Shown piece after piece: positions 16,496 to 25,258 of a stretch of DNA of 51,373 nt; the stretch's first letter is position 1; every line of letters starts with the position of its first letter. A program made the position numbers and the translations under genes. The DNA comes from Halodesulfovibrio sp. (GTDB lineage: Bacteria > Desulfobacterota > Desulfovibrionia > Desulfovibrionales > Desulfovibrionaceae): contig NZ_JADMLB010000054.1 in assembly GCF_015482765.1 (NCBI RefSeq), positions 1 through 51,373 on the forward strand. Direction: 5' to 3'. The notes beneath the pieces were generated by a model. The model ran no database searches, had not been told where the DNA came from, and saw only the letters and a list, made by a program, of their open reading frames with translations.

Positions 16496-17650
16496 TTATT
16501 CTGCCGGAACAAACGGAAGCAAAATTATTGCACGGACTCCGCCTTCAATACCGTTTTCCAGAATGAGTTCACCACCCATTTCCCGAACGGCCTTACGAGT
16601 TGCCATAAGCCCGAAGCCGGAACCTCGATCTTTGGTGGTCACAAGCCCTTCTTCCAGCTGCTCGAACAATTCTGAAGAAAGCCCGCGACCATTGTCTTCA
16701 ACGATGTACCGAACATGCAAAGAATCGCACTCTGTATGCAACATCACCTTGCCATCACCGAACTCTCGACGACCGGATTGAATAGCTTCCTCAACAGCCT
16801 CAACAGCATTAGTTGCAAGATTCATAAGGCAGGTATGAATCGCCTGTTCATCCAACAAAGCTGCGCGCTGCGGAACGCAGGCATGAATAATTTTCCCGCC
16901 CGCCTCATGCATACGTGCTGTAAGTAGTTCTGCAATTTCACACATCGGCGCACCCGGATCAACACGCTTCGGCTTCAGAGACAACGGACGCGAAAGCTGC
17001 AATAGATTCATCGTCAAATCGCGCACTCTGGTCACATCGCGTTTAACCATACCCCACCCTTGTTCAAGGTAGTCTTTACGGTCCAGCTCGAGCCCCTTTT
17101 CCAGCACAAACAGCGCACCTTCCAGCCCGCCGGCAATGTTTTTAATCGCATGTGCCAGTCCAGCTACTGTTTCACCCATCACAGCAAACCGCTCAGCACG
17201 TACAAGTTCTCTCGTTCGCTGCTCTACAAGGGATTCCAGATGCATTGTATGATCAACAAGCTGCCTACGCATAATGACCCGTTCAACTGCCCGCCGCAAC
17301 GCAAACTCCAAGAGTTCCACATTTACTGGTTTCGTTATAAAATCCGTTGCGCCGAGCCGGAGACAGTCCACCGCAACAGAAACATCCGCATGCCCTGTTG
17401 TTATGATAACAGCAGTCTCAGGCCATCTGCGTTTAATCTCTTTCAGCAGCTCTACACCGTCCATACCGGGCATTCGCACATCTGTAACAACAACTTCGTA
17501 CGCTTTTTTCTCAAGCTTCTCTAACGCTTCTTCACCACTGTGCACGGTATCCACAACATACCCTAAGTCGGTAATGTAGGCTCCGAGCACCAAGGTGATC
17601 CCCTTTTCATCATCAACCAGAAGAACTGAAGAACGCGATGCTACACTCAT
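16496..17650 (-). CDS. Receiver-histidine kinase hybrid
   Basis: The 384-residue cytoplasmic protein has an N-terminal receiver (D57 in VVTDVRMPG, switch lysine in ITKPVN) and a coiled linker rich in Arg and Glu. A kinase core follows with H167 in LAHAIKNI, N box (NLATNAVEAVEEA), DNGRGL, and GSGFGLMATRKAVREMGG. No other sensor domain is present. The architecture and linker (ERVIMRRQLVDHT) closely resemble those of the kinase at 9622. It is transcribed 24 bases after the c-heme sensor kinase, so its receiver is the likely first target of that kinase, and its own histidine would pass the phosphoryl group on. No DNA-binding output is encoded nearby. Confidence 0.88.
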   Translation of the reverse strand: MSVASRSSVLLVDDEKGITLVLGAYITDLGYVVDTVHSGEEALEKLEKKAYEVVVTDVRMPGMDGVELLKEIKRRWPETAVIITTGHADVSVAVDCLRLGATDFITKPVNVELLEFALRRAVERVIMRRQLVDHTMHLESLVEQRTRELVRAERFAVMGETVAGLAHAIKNIAGGLEGALFVLEKGLELDRKDYLEQGWGMVKRDVTRVRDLTMNLLQLSRPLSLKPKRVDPGAPMCEIAELLTARMHEAGGKIIHACVPQRAALLDEQAIHTCLMNLATNAVEAVEEAIQSGRREFGDGKVMLHTECDSLHVRYIVEDNGRGLSSELFEQLEEGLVTTKDRGSGFGLMATRKAVREMGGELILENGIEGGVRAIILLPFVPAE

Positions 17651-17674
17651 CTTTGCTGTGCCTCCTGCAATAAC

Positions 17675-19948
17675 CTACCGGCGACTGCTGCTGCGAGGGA
17701 AGGTAAGCGTGAACTGTGCTCCATTACCCTCTTTCTTATTTTTAACCCGAATTGTGCCGCCGAAATCTTTTATCAGACCATATGTAATGGAAAGCCCCAA
17801 ACCTGTTCCCTTACCAACCTTTTTAGTGGTAAAAAACGGTTCAAAAATCTTATCTATCAATCCTGCAGGAACACCTGTTCCGGTGTCATCAACCACCGCA
17901 ACAACAGCACGTGGCGTGGAATACGTACGCAATGTAATAACTTTTTCTTCTGTGCTTCCGTCCGCTGCAGCTTCTTCTATAGAATCACGAGCATTCAACA
18001 GCAGGTTGATGAACACCTGCTCAAGCCTATTTGCAACACCAAGCATCGCAGGCAAGTTCTCTTTCAAGTTCATTTCTACAGAAATGCCACGCAACGTAAG
18101 CTGTGAAATAAACATATCCACAGAACGCTGAATCACATCATTCACATTCACCCGCTCGAGGGCATGGTCGGACTGCCTGCCGAAAGCACGCATGTGATCA
18201 ATAATCTGACTGGCTCTGTCCACGTGAGAATCGATTTCCTCTGCCATAGTTTTCAATATGTCAGGATCAATCGGTTCAGAACGTTTCACCTTGCGCATAA
18301 TAAACCCGCTGGCAGCTTTAATAACCGTTAACGGCTGATTCAGCTCGTGTGCAACCCCTGTTGCCATTTCACCCAGCGTTGCCATTTTACCGGCCTGAAT
18401 AAGCTTCTGTTCTGTCTCAAGCCTGTCCGTTACATCAGTTGCCGTCACAAGCAATACGTTCCGTTCATTGTAAATGGCTGGAGACAATCTGAAGTCTACA
18501 TACAATGTACTGCCGTCTTTTCTCTTCTGGCGAACACGGTTAAGCGCGGTAAAGGCTTTAATATAGGAGCGCGCCTTATCCTGCTCCTCTTTCGGGAACA
18601 GTTGGATAAAGGAAGTATTATGCATTTCTCCGGCATCATACCCATAACTTCGCTCTGCCATATCATTACAGTCGATAATGGTATTATCTTCCACGTCCAG
18701 AACAAATACCGCGTTAGGAATATGGTTAAAAATAGCATGATACTTTGCTTCTGATGTAAGAAGGCGTTCCTCGACCCGCTTACGGGCAGAAATATCAAGC
18801 GCCATCTCCATTGCCGCAACGACCTTTCCGTTTTCATCAAAAACCGGAGCCACATGCACAAGCCAATGCACTTTCGTCCCATCCGGATTGATACGACTTT
18901 CTTCGGAGCAATGAGGACGTCCAGACTGGAATGTTTTATCCAGTGGACAATTAACGCACTTTTCAGTCCGTCCTTTATACGCCTCATAACAAAAAGCGCC
19001 CGGCTTGGGATTAAACCGCTCTGCAAATTCTTTATTGTATTTGATGATACGCATATCAGCATCTTGAACAGTTATGCTGCATGGTACCTGTTCAAATAAT
19101 TCCTGATATTCCCGACGCTTTTTATCTAACTCAGCCTGTTTTCCTGCTACGGATTTTTCCATTGCAAGAACAGATTCCACAAGCTGTCCAAGCTCATCTG
19201 TACGCGGCATCGCCTCAAGCCGTGACGGCTCGCCTTTACTGATTCTTTTTGTGGATTTGATGATTCGCCTGATTGGCGCCGTGATATACCGCCGCAACCC
19301 GAAAACCAGAAGCGATACGGACAAGATATAGATAAGCCCCGTGAGACTGAGAAGCTTGTTTTGAATTTCATCCAGCCCTACAAAAGCTTTGTCCGTCTGC
19401 AGGATCAACTCAAGCTCTCCAAGAACAGTATGTCCTGAATTATGGGCATGGCAGGGAGCAGACGAACAGCTCGGCTCATTCATTATCGGGGTAATAGTAC
19501 CAAGCTGTTCCACACCATCCACAGTAAACGTTCTGGTTCGCTGCTTCAGGGTCAAAGCCGTTCTTGGCGGCTCTACCACATGGCAGGCAGAACAGGCTGG
19601 AGTATCCATTGAAACCTGTGTGCCCACTTCGTCTGCTCTGTTGGAAAACCGGATAACACCCTGCTTGTCATAAATCCTCACAGAGGTGATATCCGGATGT
19701 TTTGCGATATCAGAAACAATCTGATCTATCTCATTACGTGAATTTGCCATCATCGCATAGCGGGCGGAAAGCAAAATCGTCTTACTCAGTCTGTCTGCTT
19801 CTAGAGAAAGTTTAGAGGCGGTATGCTTCTTGAGAAAATGCATGGTTCCCCATGAGTGCAGTCCTAGACAGAGAATAAGTACTACGGCGATAAGCAGAAG
19901 AACTTTAGCAGCCAATGAATTGCGTAAACGGGAAAGCCAGAAATACAT
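17675..19948 (-). CDS. Membrane sensor histidine kinase with periplasmic c-type heme motifs
   Basis: The 757-residue protein has a transmembrane segment (about 13-32) and a periplasmic domain with two heme-attachment motifs: CSACH at 119-123 and the CX4CH form CSSAPCH at 161-167. A second transmembrane segment (about 200-218), a HAMP domain and two PAS domains follow. The first PAS domain has cysteines 320, 331, 334 and 347. The kinase core has H534 in GVAHELNQPL, NLLLNARDS and GTGLGLSITYGL. Such tandem heme-motif sensors are recurrent in deltaproteobacteria and probably sense redox state, O2 or NO in the periplasm. I chose the ATG at 19948; a GTG ten codons earlier is less likely. It is first in an operon with the receiver-kinase. 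Confidence 0.88.
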   Translation of the reverse strand: MYFWLSRLRNSLAAKVLLLIAVVLILCLGLHSWGTMHFLKKHTASKLSLEADRLSKTILLSARYAMMANSRNEIDQIVSDIAKHPDITSVRIYDKQGVIRFSNRADEVGTQVSMDTPACSACHVVEPPRTALTLKQRTRTFTVDGVEQLGTITPIMNEPSCSSAPCHAHNSGHTVLGELELILQTDKAFVGLDEIQNKLLSLTGLIYILSVSLLVFGLRRYITAPIRRIIKSTKRISKGEPSRLEAMPRTDELGQLVESVLAMEKSVAGKQAELDKKRREYQELFEQVPCSITVQDADMRIIKYNKEFAERFNPKPGAFCYEAYKGRTEKCVNCPLDKTFQSGRPHCSEESRINPDGTKVHWLVHVAPVFDENGKVVAAMEMALDISARKRVEERLLTSEAKYHAIFNHIPNAVFVLDVEDNTIIDCNDMAERSYGYDAGEMHNTSFIQLFPKEEQDKARSYIKAFTALNRVRQKRKDGSTLYVDFRLSPAIYNERNVLLVTATDVTDRLETEQKLIQAGKMATLGEMATGVAHELNQPLTVIKAASGFIMRKVKRSEPIDPDILKTMAEEIDSHVDRASQIIDHMRAFGRQSDHALERVNVNDVIQRSVDMFISQLTLRGISVEMNLKENLPAMLGVANRLEQVFINLLLNARDSIEEAAADGSTEEKVITLRTYSTPRAVVAVVDDTGTGVPAGLIDKIFEPFFTTKKVGKGTGLGLSITYGLIKDFGGTIRVKNKKEGNGAQFTLTFPRSSSRR

Positions 19949-20168
19949 GCTCAACCCCCAGTAAGGCGGTACACACAAATGAATACTACAGGAACACTAC
20001 ACGATCAGTTTGTTACGATATCTTGACTCTGTCAGTCCTGCTGCCTGCACGCAAAGGTCGATCCCCCCTAAAGAGCGTTACCCAAGCCCCCCTTTTCTAT
20101 AACTACTCAACTTTATTACAAAGAATTTCATTACCGAAAAAGTACACAGCAGCAAGAGCTTTGATCAA

Positions 20169-20705
20169 TTAGAACGAATCTTCAAGTCCAGTCAGTGAGT
20201 ACTCACGTAGCAAGTTGAGCCGTTTTTGCTCATCATCCATTGGAGCAGTATTTGCGTTCTGAACAGTACGCACACAGTAGTCACCGAACTTAACGCCTTT
20301 TTCTGAGTAGCTTACCAGCTCTGCAAAGGTAAACTTGTCCAAATGGGAATACATGGCAACACTTGCCTCTTTCCAAAGCAGCCTTGTCAGACACCCCGGA
20401 GCATCACAGCATGTAGCAGCATCTTGCCCGCACCCTACAATGTCTGTTCCCCCTTCTAACAACCTGACAACTTCGCCGACAGTAATGGAGGCAGGATCTA
20501 CCGCAAGCCTGTGCCCACCACTAGGTCCGCGTCTGGTTTTCAAGTACCCGCCTGCACGCAGTTGTCTGGCAATTTTTTCAAGGTACTTCTGAGAAATACC
20601 TAATCGGGCGGACGATTCTTTCATCAGCACCGGTTTTTCCTGACCATGGGTTGCAATATCGAGCAACAATCTCGTGCCGTATCTGCTATTGGTTAACAGT
20701 CGCAT
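20169..20705 (-). CDS. Rrf2-family regulator with Fe-S-type cysteines
   Basis: The 178-residue protein has an N-terminal winged helix typical of Rrf2 (MRLLTNSRYGTRLLLDIA, then ISQKYLEKIARQLRAGGYLKT and GPSGGHRL). The effector region has cysteines at 92, 99, 100 and 105, close to the IscR cluster ligands (92, 98, 104), so a [2Fe-2S] or [4Fe-4S] cofactor is likely. AAGGAG lies six bases before the ATG at 20705, which is why the longer frame was not used. It is divergent from the Cys-rich gene at 20989 and upstream of the heme-sensor kinase operon, so either may be a target. The C-terminal 60 residues extend beyond the usual Rrf2 length. Confidence 0.9.
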   Translation of the reverse strand: MRLLTNSRYGTRLLLDIATHGQEKPVLMKESSARLGISQKYLEKIARQLRAGGYLKTRRGPSGGHRLAVDPASITVGEVVRLLEGGTDIVGCGQDAATCCDAPGCLTRLLWKEASVAMYSHLDKFTFAELVSYSEKGVKFGDYCVRTVQNANTAPMDDEQKRLNLLREYSLTGLEDSF

Positions 20706-20988
20706 AGCAAACTCCTTATGGTAATACCCTATAAAAAAAATATATATACACATTACAAATTCCGACAATATCAGTCGGCTAAGTAACTTCACACCTCCCT
20801 ATACCCTACCGGAGAGTTTCTAACAACTAATGAATTTTTCAGACTATTTTAATCAACAATAAATTTTTCCAACACTTCTATTCAATTAGAGTGTGAGAAG
20901 GCTGAGCGAATATATTTTCTCATTTTACCCTTGAGAATTCGTATACACCTGCTACCTTAATAAGTGGTAATTTGTCTTCGGAGGAATA

Positions 20989-21264
20989 ATGGCACGGTCA
21001 AACAACAACAGCTGTAACAGTTGTGTATATCATAGAGGCACTTGCACAATCGGTATTACAGCTAAATCAGGAAAGAGGTGCAGCAACTACCGTCCGCTCT
21101 GCGTTTCATGCCCGTATCCAGAATCTTTTTGCCATACTTGCAGCCTGCGACCATTTAATGACCTCAAAAACGCAGTTTATCAGGATACGGAACTGGGAAA
21201 CCATATGTACGGATGTGTCTGGGACGACTCAACGCCCCTTAGAGCTATGCTAAAAAGTAAATGA
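20989..21264 (+). CDS. Small cysteine-rich protein, 91 aa
   Basis: CGGAGG lies before the ATG, and a strong bidirectional terminator follows the stop. The protein has nine cysteines (9, 12, 19, 31, 38, 41, 48, 51, 76), many in CxxC pairs (CNSC, CVSC, CHTC), which suggests one or two zinc sites or Fe-S clusters. It has no signal peptide. I do not recognise the family. It is divergent from the Rrf2 regulator with 280 bases between, a layout in which a Fe-S-sensing regulator could control it. Confidence 0.7.
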   Translation: MARSNNNSCNSCVYHRGTCTIGITAKSGKRCSNYRPLCVSCPYPESFCHTCSLRPFNDLKNAVYQDTELGNHMYGCVWDDSTPLRAMLKSK

Positions 21265-21280
21265 AATTGTAACACCGCAC

Positions 21281-21320
21281 AAAAAAGAGCAGCCTACCTT
21301 TACGTAGACTGCTCTTTTTT
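21281..21320. terminator. Bidirectional terminator between convergent small genes
   Basis: AAAAAAGAGCAG and CTGCTCTTTTTT form the stem, with an inner CTAC/GTAG pairing. Tails of A and T on the two sides allow use from both strands. Confidence 0.85.
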
Positions 21321-21460
21321 ACACCCTATTCAGACGAATATTATAAAAGTAACACATCCTTTTACAAACACGTCCTGAACAAATAAATCTCTTTCGATGT
21401 GCCTGCATTCCCACCCTGCAGGTAGAAAACACATCGTTACGCCATGCGTATGCGTACGTC

Positions 21461-21709
21461 TTACTGCTCAACAAGCTTATCTAAATTATGCACCAGCCCT
21501 TCCAGCATCAGCTTTAAACATTCTTTCTGCTCAAGCGGTACTTCTTTCCAAGCCTCGGCATAATTCAGCGTACACTGTTTGTCAGATTCAACGTCAATGT
21601 AGAATAAGCCGTCCTTATCCACATTAACCTCAATCCGTTCCCCGCATGCTTTGGTTAAAACGATTTCAACGCGGTTAACTTCCTCAACAACTTTGCCATT
21701 GTTGCCCAT
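21461..21709 (-). CDS. Hypothetical protein, 82 aa
   Basis: The small acidic, soluble protein appears to have a beta-strand N-terminal half (VEIVLTKACGERIEVNVDKDG, one residue omitted here or there by eye) and a helical C-terminal half (EQKECLKLMLEGLVHNLDKLVE). It has three cysteines (residues 22, 46 and 64) and no known motif. GGAG lies about ten bases before the ATG, so initiation signals are modest. It lies between two terminators and faces the Cys-rich gene. Probably expressed; function is unknown. Confidence 0.55.
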   Translation of the reverse strand: MGNNGKVVEEVNRVEIVLTKACGERIEVNVDKDGLFYIDVESDKQCTLNYAEAWKEVPLEQKECLKLMLEGLVHNLDKLVEQ

Positions 21710-21922
21710 AACTCACTCGCTCCGTTTGATTTGCCCGAATTCATCCGGTTGGTAAGTAACGTTTAAAATATGGTGTATCTCTTCTCTACTTGCACAACTA
21801 CTACCGACTTTGCAAAGTAAAAAAATGCTTTGTCTATTCAATCAGTTTTTTATTGAACACTGATTATGAACTTTATCACTCTTCAATTCATCAATTTTGA
21901 AAATATCAGCAATTCTAATTAC

Positions 21923-21963
21923 AAAAAAAGATGCTGTACGCAATTCTGCACAGCATCTTTTTT
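21923..21963. terminator. Bidirectional terminator downstream of the Lon-family gene
   Basis: AAAAAAGATGCTGT pairs perfectly with ACAGCATCTTTTTT (21924-21963) around a 12-base loop. On the minus strand it would end the hsp20-lon transcript, after the structured element at 21967. Confidence 0.8.
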
Positions 21964-21966
21964 ATA

Positions 21967-22068
21967 GGGCTGTTTCATACACTGTACACTGCTGCACCGA
22001 CCATCACCAATCGGCAGCACCGCCGACATTATTCTGCCACGCAACAAGCACAGTGTGAGAAACAGCCC
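21967..22068. repeat. Structured inverted-repeat element (possible MITE or 3'-UTR RNA)
   Basis: GGGCTGTTTC (21967-21976) pairs with GAAACAGCCC (22059-22068). After a two-base interruption the pairing continues as ACACTGT (21979-21985) with ACAGTGT (22050-22056). Inside lies a second hairpin, TGCTG-CA-CCGA with TCGG-CAGCA (21990-22019). TA is present at both outer ends (allowing one extra C at the right), as in TA-targeted miniature elements. It sits in the 3' untranslated region of the lon-type gene. No transposase is present. Confidence 0.5.
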
Positions 22069-22085
22069 CTATTTCAGGAGTCAAG

Positions 22086-24551
22086 TTACTCTTCAGTATT
22101 TTCCTCGTCTTTACCTTTCGCAAAGTCTCTTAAGCCTTCTGCCAAGGTAACAAGACGGGCATCGACAAGACCGTAAATAGAGTCTTCAGGGTACTTGCCA
22201 TTAGCATCACGCTCACCGGCCGGGACACCAGTCAGGATTTCAATACCTTCATGAACTGTTTTCACAGACCATATAAAGAATTTACCCTCTTTGACTGCAT
22301 CCACAACTTCCTGCTTCAGCATCAGATCTTTAACATTAGCCTCAGGGATCATCACACCCTGATCGCCCGTTAACCCTTTTGCTTTGCAGACAGTGAAGAA
22401 GCCTTCAATCTTTTCGTTTGCTCCGCCAATAGGCTGTACTTCACCATTCTGGTTCACTGAACCGGTAACAGCTACTGACTGCTTGATCGGAACACCTGAA
22501 AGGCTGGAAAGAAGAGCATACAGCTCTGTCGTAGAAGCAGAATCGCCATCTACCCCGCCATACGATTGCTCAAAGGCAATGGATGCAGCAAGAGTAAGCG
22601 GTTTGTCCTGCGCAAAATTCTGCCGCAAGTAGCCGCTTAAAATGAGCATGCCCTTGTTATGTGTAGGGCCTGACATCTTAGCATCACGTTCGATGTTGAT
22701 AATACCTTCTTTACCCATTGCAGTGGTGCAGGTAATACGTGAAGGTTTTCCGAACATCAGGTCTCCAGTGGAGTACACGGCAAGCCCGTTAATCTGGCCA
22801 ACCTCAGCACCTTCTGTATCAATAAAGATACTGCCGCGATCAATCATTTCCTGAATTTTTTCTTCAATCAAACCATCGCGGAAAATCCGTGCCTCAAGTG
22901 CTTTCTGGACATGTTCGGCTTCGACCAAATCCGCCGACGCATCTTCAGCAAAGAAGTCTGCCTCGGCCATCACGTCACCTAGAACAGGGAAAGAAGTACT
23001 CAGTTTTTCCTGCCTGCCGCTTTTGCGCACACTATGTTCCAACAATGCAGCAACTGCACCATTGGTAAACGGCTTAAGCTTCCGTTTTTCAGCATACGTA
23101 GCAACCAGTCTGCATACTTCATTGATACCGTCATCGGTATTATCCATACTGGAATCAAAATCAGCACGTACCTTAAAGATCATTTCCACTTCAGGATCAT
23201 AATGCTTCAGCATGTGGTACAACTGGCCTGTTGCCAGAACAACCACCTTAACATCCATTGAAATGGATTCCGGCTTAATGCCGGTTGAAGCCATAAAAGA
23301 GTATGGATCGAATGTCTGGATTTCCAGTTCTGAGGTTTTAAGAGCGCGTTTTAATGTCTGCCATACACCCGGCTCAGCAATAGCATCCAACAGGTTGATT
23401 ACGAGGAACCCGCCGTTTGCTTTAATGAAGGAACCCGCTGTAATTTTTTGGAAGTCAGTACGCCAGAGACCGGATCTGTCCATCACGCGTTCGATAGAAC
23501 CGAACAGATTTCGATAATTAGGGAATGATTCGATGATGACCGGAGGGCCGTCGCTCTCAGCGTTATCCACCAGCAGATTTACACCATACGGATGGAGAAC
23601 GGCCTCTGCACTGACAGCAGGAAGCTGCATACCGGGCATAGGCCCAGCCTGAGGCTGACCAATCATCTTAATGAGATCAAGTTGCTCGGACATATTAGCA
23701 AGCATGTCTTTGATATGCTTAGAAGCTTTTTCATGGTCTTTCCATGCAGCAATCAAACCGACTGCAAGCTCGCTGGCAGTATTCATAAACATTAAGCGAT
23801 CTACTTCTTCGCTTTTAGTTTTTACGTCCTTCTGCAAGCGGCGGACATCCATAAAAATAGTATCGATTTCGTCCTTAAGCTCTTTGTATTTTTCCTGTAA
23901 AGAATCATACTCTTCTTTCGGGAAACGGCCTTTTTCAACCATCTCTTCAAGCTTGAGTAAGTGTGTAGGTTCACCATCTACCACAGGAACGATATCCGGT
24001 CGCTGCACCTGCCCCATCTGCATGTTCACAAGCACAAAGCCGGCTTCTTTTACACGCTCTTCCAAACCTTTGAAGAAATCACGCGTTTTTTTATCGTGCT
24101 CTTCCAGTAAAGCATTTTTGCTGTTTATGTACTCCTGACTTTCAAACAGCTGTGGAATTTCACGTTTGATATCTTCCAAAAATTCTTCGATATCTTTTTT
24201 AAATTTCTGACCATTACCTGCTTCAAACGTAAGCAGAATAGGCTCTTCAGGCGTTTTAAAATTATTAACGTAACATAAGTCTTTAGGGGCGCACTGCTTG
24301 CGGACTGAATTCTCAAGCAGCTGCTTAACCATCCCCATAGTTCCTACATCCGCAGCGCCGGTTACGAAAATATTATACCCTTTGGCATCAATACCCATAC
24401 CAAAGCGAAAAGCATCAACGCCACGCCGCTGACCGATAATTTCAGTCAATTCTTCCAAGTCTGTGGTTTTGGAAAACGGAAGCGTTGCCGGATCGACTTT
24501 CCACCGCAGCTTATCAAGAGGAACCAAATTGCGTTCTACAATCTCTGCCAT
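22086..24551 (-). CDS. Lon-family ATP-dependent protease (AAA_32/LonB-like)
   Basis: The 821-residue soluble protein has an N-terminal AAA_32-type ATPase region interrupted by a long coiled coil (about residues 135-290). A C-terminal Lon protease domain follows, whose catalytic dyad is S671 (in GGVDGDSAS) and K714 (in GGANEKIEG). The spacing of 43 residues is the same as in E. coli Lon. It lacks the N-terminal substrate domain of classical Lon and matches the YcbZ/LonB-like family. AGGAGG lies before the ATG. It follows the hsp20 gene by 12 bases, so the two form a protein quality-control operon that degrades and holds misfolded proteins. An unusual structured element occupies its 3' untranslated region. 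Confidence 0.92.
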   Translation of the reverse strand: MAEIVERNLVPLDKLRWKVDPATLPFSKTTDLEELTEIIGQRRGVDAFRFGMGIDAKGYNIFVTGAADVGTMGMVKQLLENSVRKQCAPKDLCYVNNFKTPEEPILLTFEAGNGQKFKKDIEEFLEDIKREIPQLFESQEYINSKNALLEEHDKKTRDFFKGLEERVKEAGFVLVNMQMGQVQRPDIVPVVDGEPTHLLKLEEMVEKGRFPKEEYDSLQEKYKELKDEIDTIFMDVRRLQKDVKTKSEEVDRLMFMNTASELAVGLIAAWKDHEKASKHIKDMLANMSEQLDLIKMIGQPQAGPMPGMQLPAVSAEAVLHPYGVNLLVDNAESDGPPVIIESFPNYRNLFGSIERVMDRSGLWRTDFQKITAGSFIKANGGFLVINLLDAIAEPGVWQTLKRALKTSELEIQTFDPYSFMASTGIKPESISMDVKVVVLATGQLYHMLKHYDPEVEMIFKVRADFDSSMDNTDDGINEVCRLVATYAEKRKLKPFTNGAVAALLEHSVRKSGRQEKLSTSFPVLGDVMAEADFFAEDASADLVEAEHVQKALEARIFRDGLIEEKIQEMIDRGSIFIDTEGAEVGQINGLAVYSTGDLMFGKPSRITCTTAMGKEGIINIERDAKMSGPTHNKGMLILSGYLRQNFAQDKPLTLAASIAFEQSYGGVDGDSASTTELYALLSSLSGVPIKQSVAVTGSVNQNGEVQPIGGANEKIEGFFTVCKAKGLTGDQGVMIPEANVKDLMLKQEVVDAVKEGKFFIWSVKTVHEGIEILTGVPAGERDANGKYPEDSIYGLVDARLVTLAEGLRDFAKGKDEENTEE

Positions 24552-24563
24552 GTGAGCCTCCTA

Positions 24564-24992
24564 TTAATCTTTATCGCCGCGTGTTATTGGAATACTTCGT
24601 CTCTCCGGAATCGTGCAGCTAGGCAAAGAGATAATCAGCTTATTATCTTCAAGACTTGCTTCAACATCTTCAATCTTCACTTTGCAGGGCAAACGCATCT
24701 GGCTCTCAAATGAGCCTACGGATTCTGAATGCTCGCACTTTTCAGTATAGGTGCATCGTAAGGTAAGATATGCACCGTCTATATGAATCTCTAAATTGTC
24801 TTCTGTCACACCGGGAAGCTCTGCCTCGATGCGGTACCCTTCATCAGTTTCAACCAGTCGTAACTCTGTATCCATTAACGGCTGACAAACAGAAGGTAAT
24901 CCAAACTCAGAACAAATCTGATTGAACATCCGGTCGCTGTCGAGCTTAAGCCGCTGTAGCTGCTGGTTTCTCCATGATTTTAGATTGGACAT
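24564..24992 (-). CDS. Hsp20-family small heat shock protein
   Basis: The 142-residue protein carries an alpha-crystallin domain (about residues 45-135) with ELPGVTEDNLEIHI, typical of Hsp20, and strands ending in DNKLIISLP. It prevents aggregation of unfolded proteins in the cytoplasm. I chose the ATG at 24992 because AGGAGG lies five bases before it; the frame is open upstream for 22 codons without better signals. Downstream, lon-type protease begins 12 bases later, so chaperone and protease are co-transcribed. No CIRCE element was seen upstream. A short hairpin (GGTTGT/ACAACC) lies in the leader. Confidence 0.9.
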   Translation of the reverse strand: MSNLKSWRNQQLQRLKLDSDRMFNQICSEFGLPSVCQPLMDTELRLVETDEGYRIEAELPGVTEDNLEIHIDGAYLTLRCTYTEKCEHSESVGSFESQMRLPCKVKIEDVEASLEDNKLIISLPSCTIPERRSIPITRGDKD

Positions 24993-25113
24993 TGAGACCT
25001 CCTGCGCTAACGCGCTTTCATCAATTTCTCGTCGCTCCTTTAGGTTGTATCGCAACAACCACCTTGGTGATATGATTCTAGTAAGTTATATGACATAATA
25101 CCCGCAAAATAAA

Positions 25114-25138
25114 CAAGCCCCTCATAAAGAGGGGCTTG
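25114..25138 (-). terminator. Probable terminator of the GntR regulator gene
   Basis: CAAGCCCCTC and GAGGGGCTTG form a perfect 10-bp stem around a five-base loop. On the minus strand TTTATTTTG follows. It lies 120 bases beyond the gntR stop. Confidence 0.7.
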
Positions 25139-25258
25139 ATACGTCACACCGCACAGAAAGAACATACGGGTGGACACTGAAATCATGGGCACAACAACTG
25201 TACCTGTTTCAAACAATTCCGTGCGGATATGACTAAATATAAAAATGGTATGGGCGAA

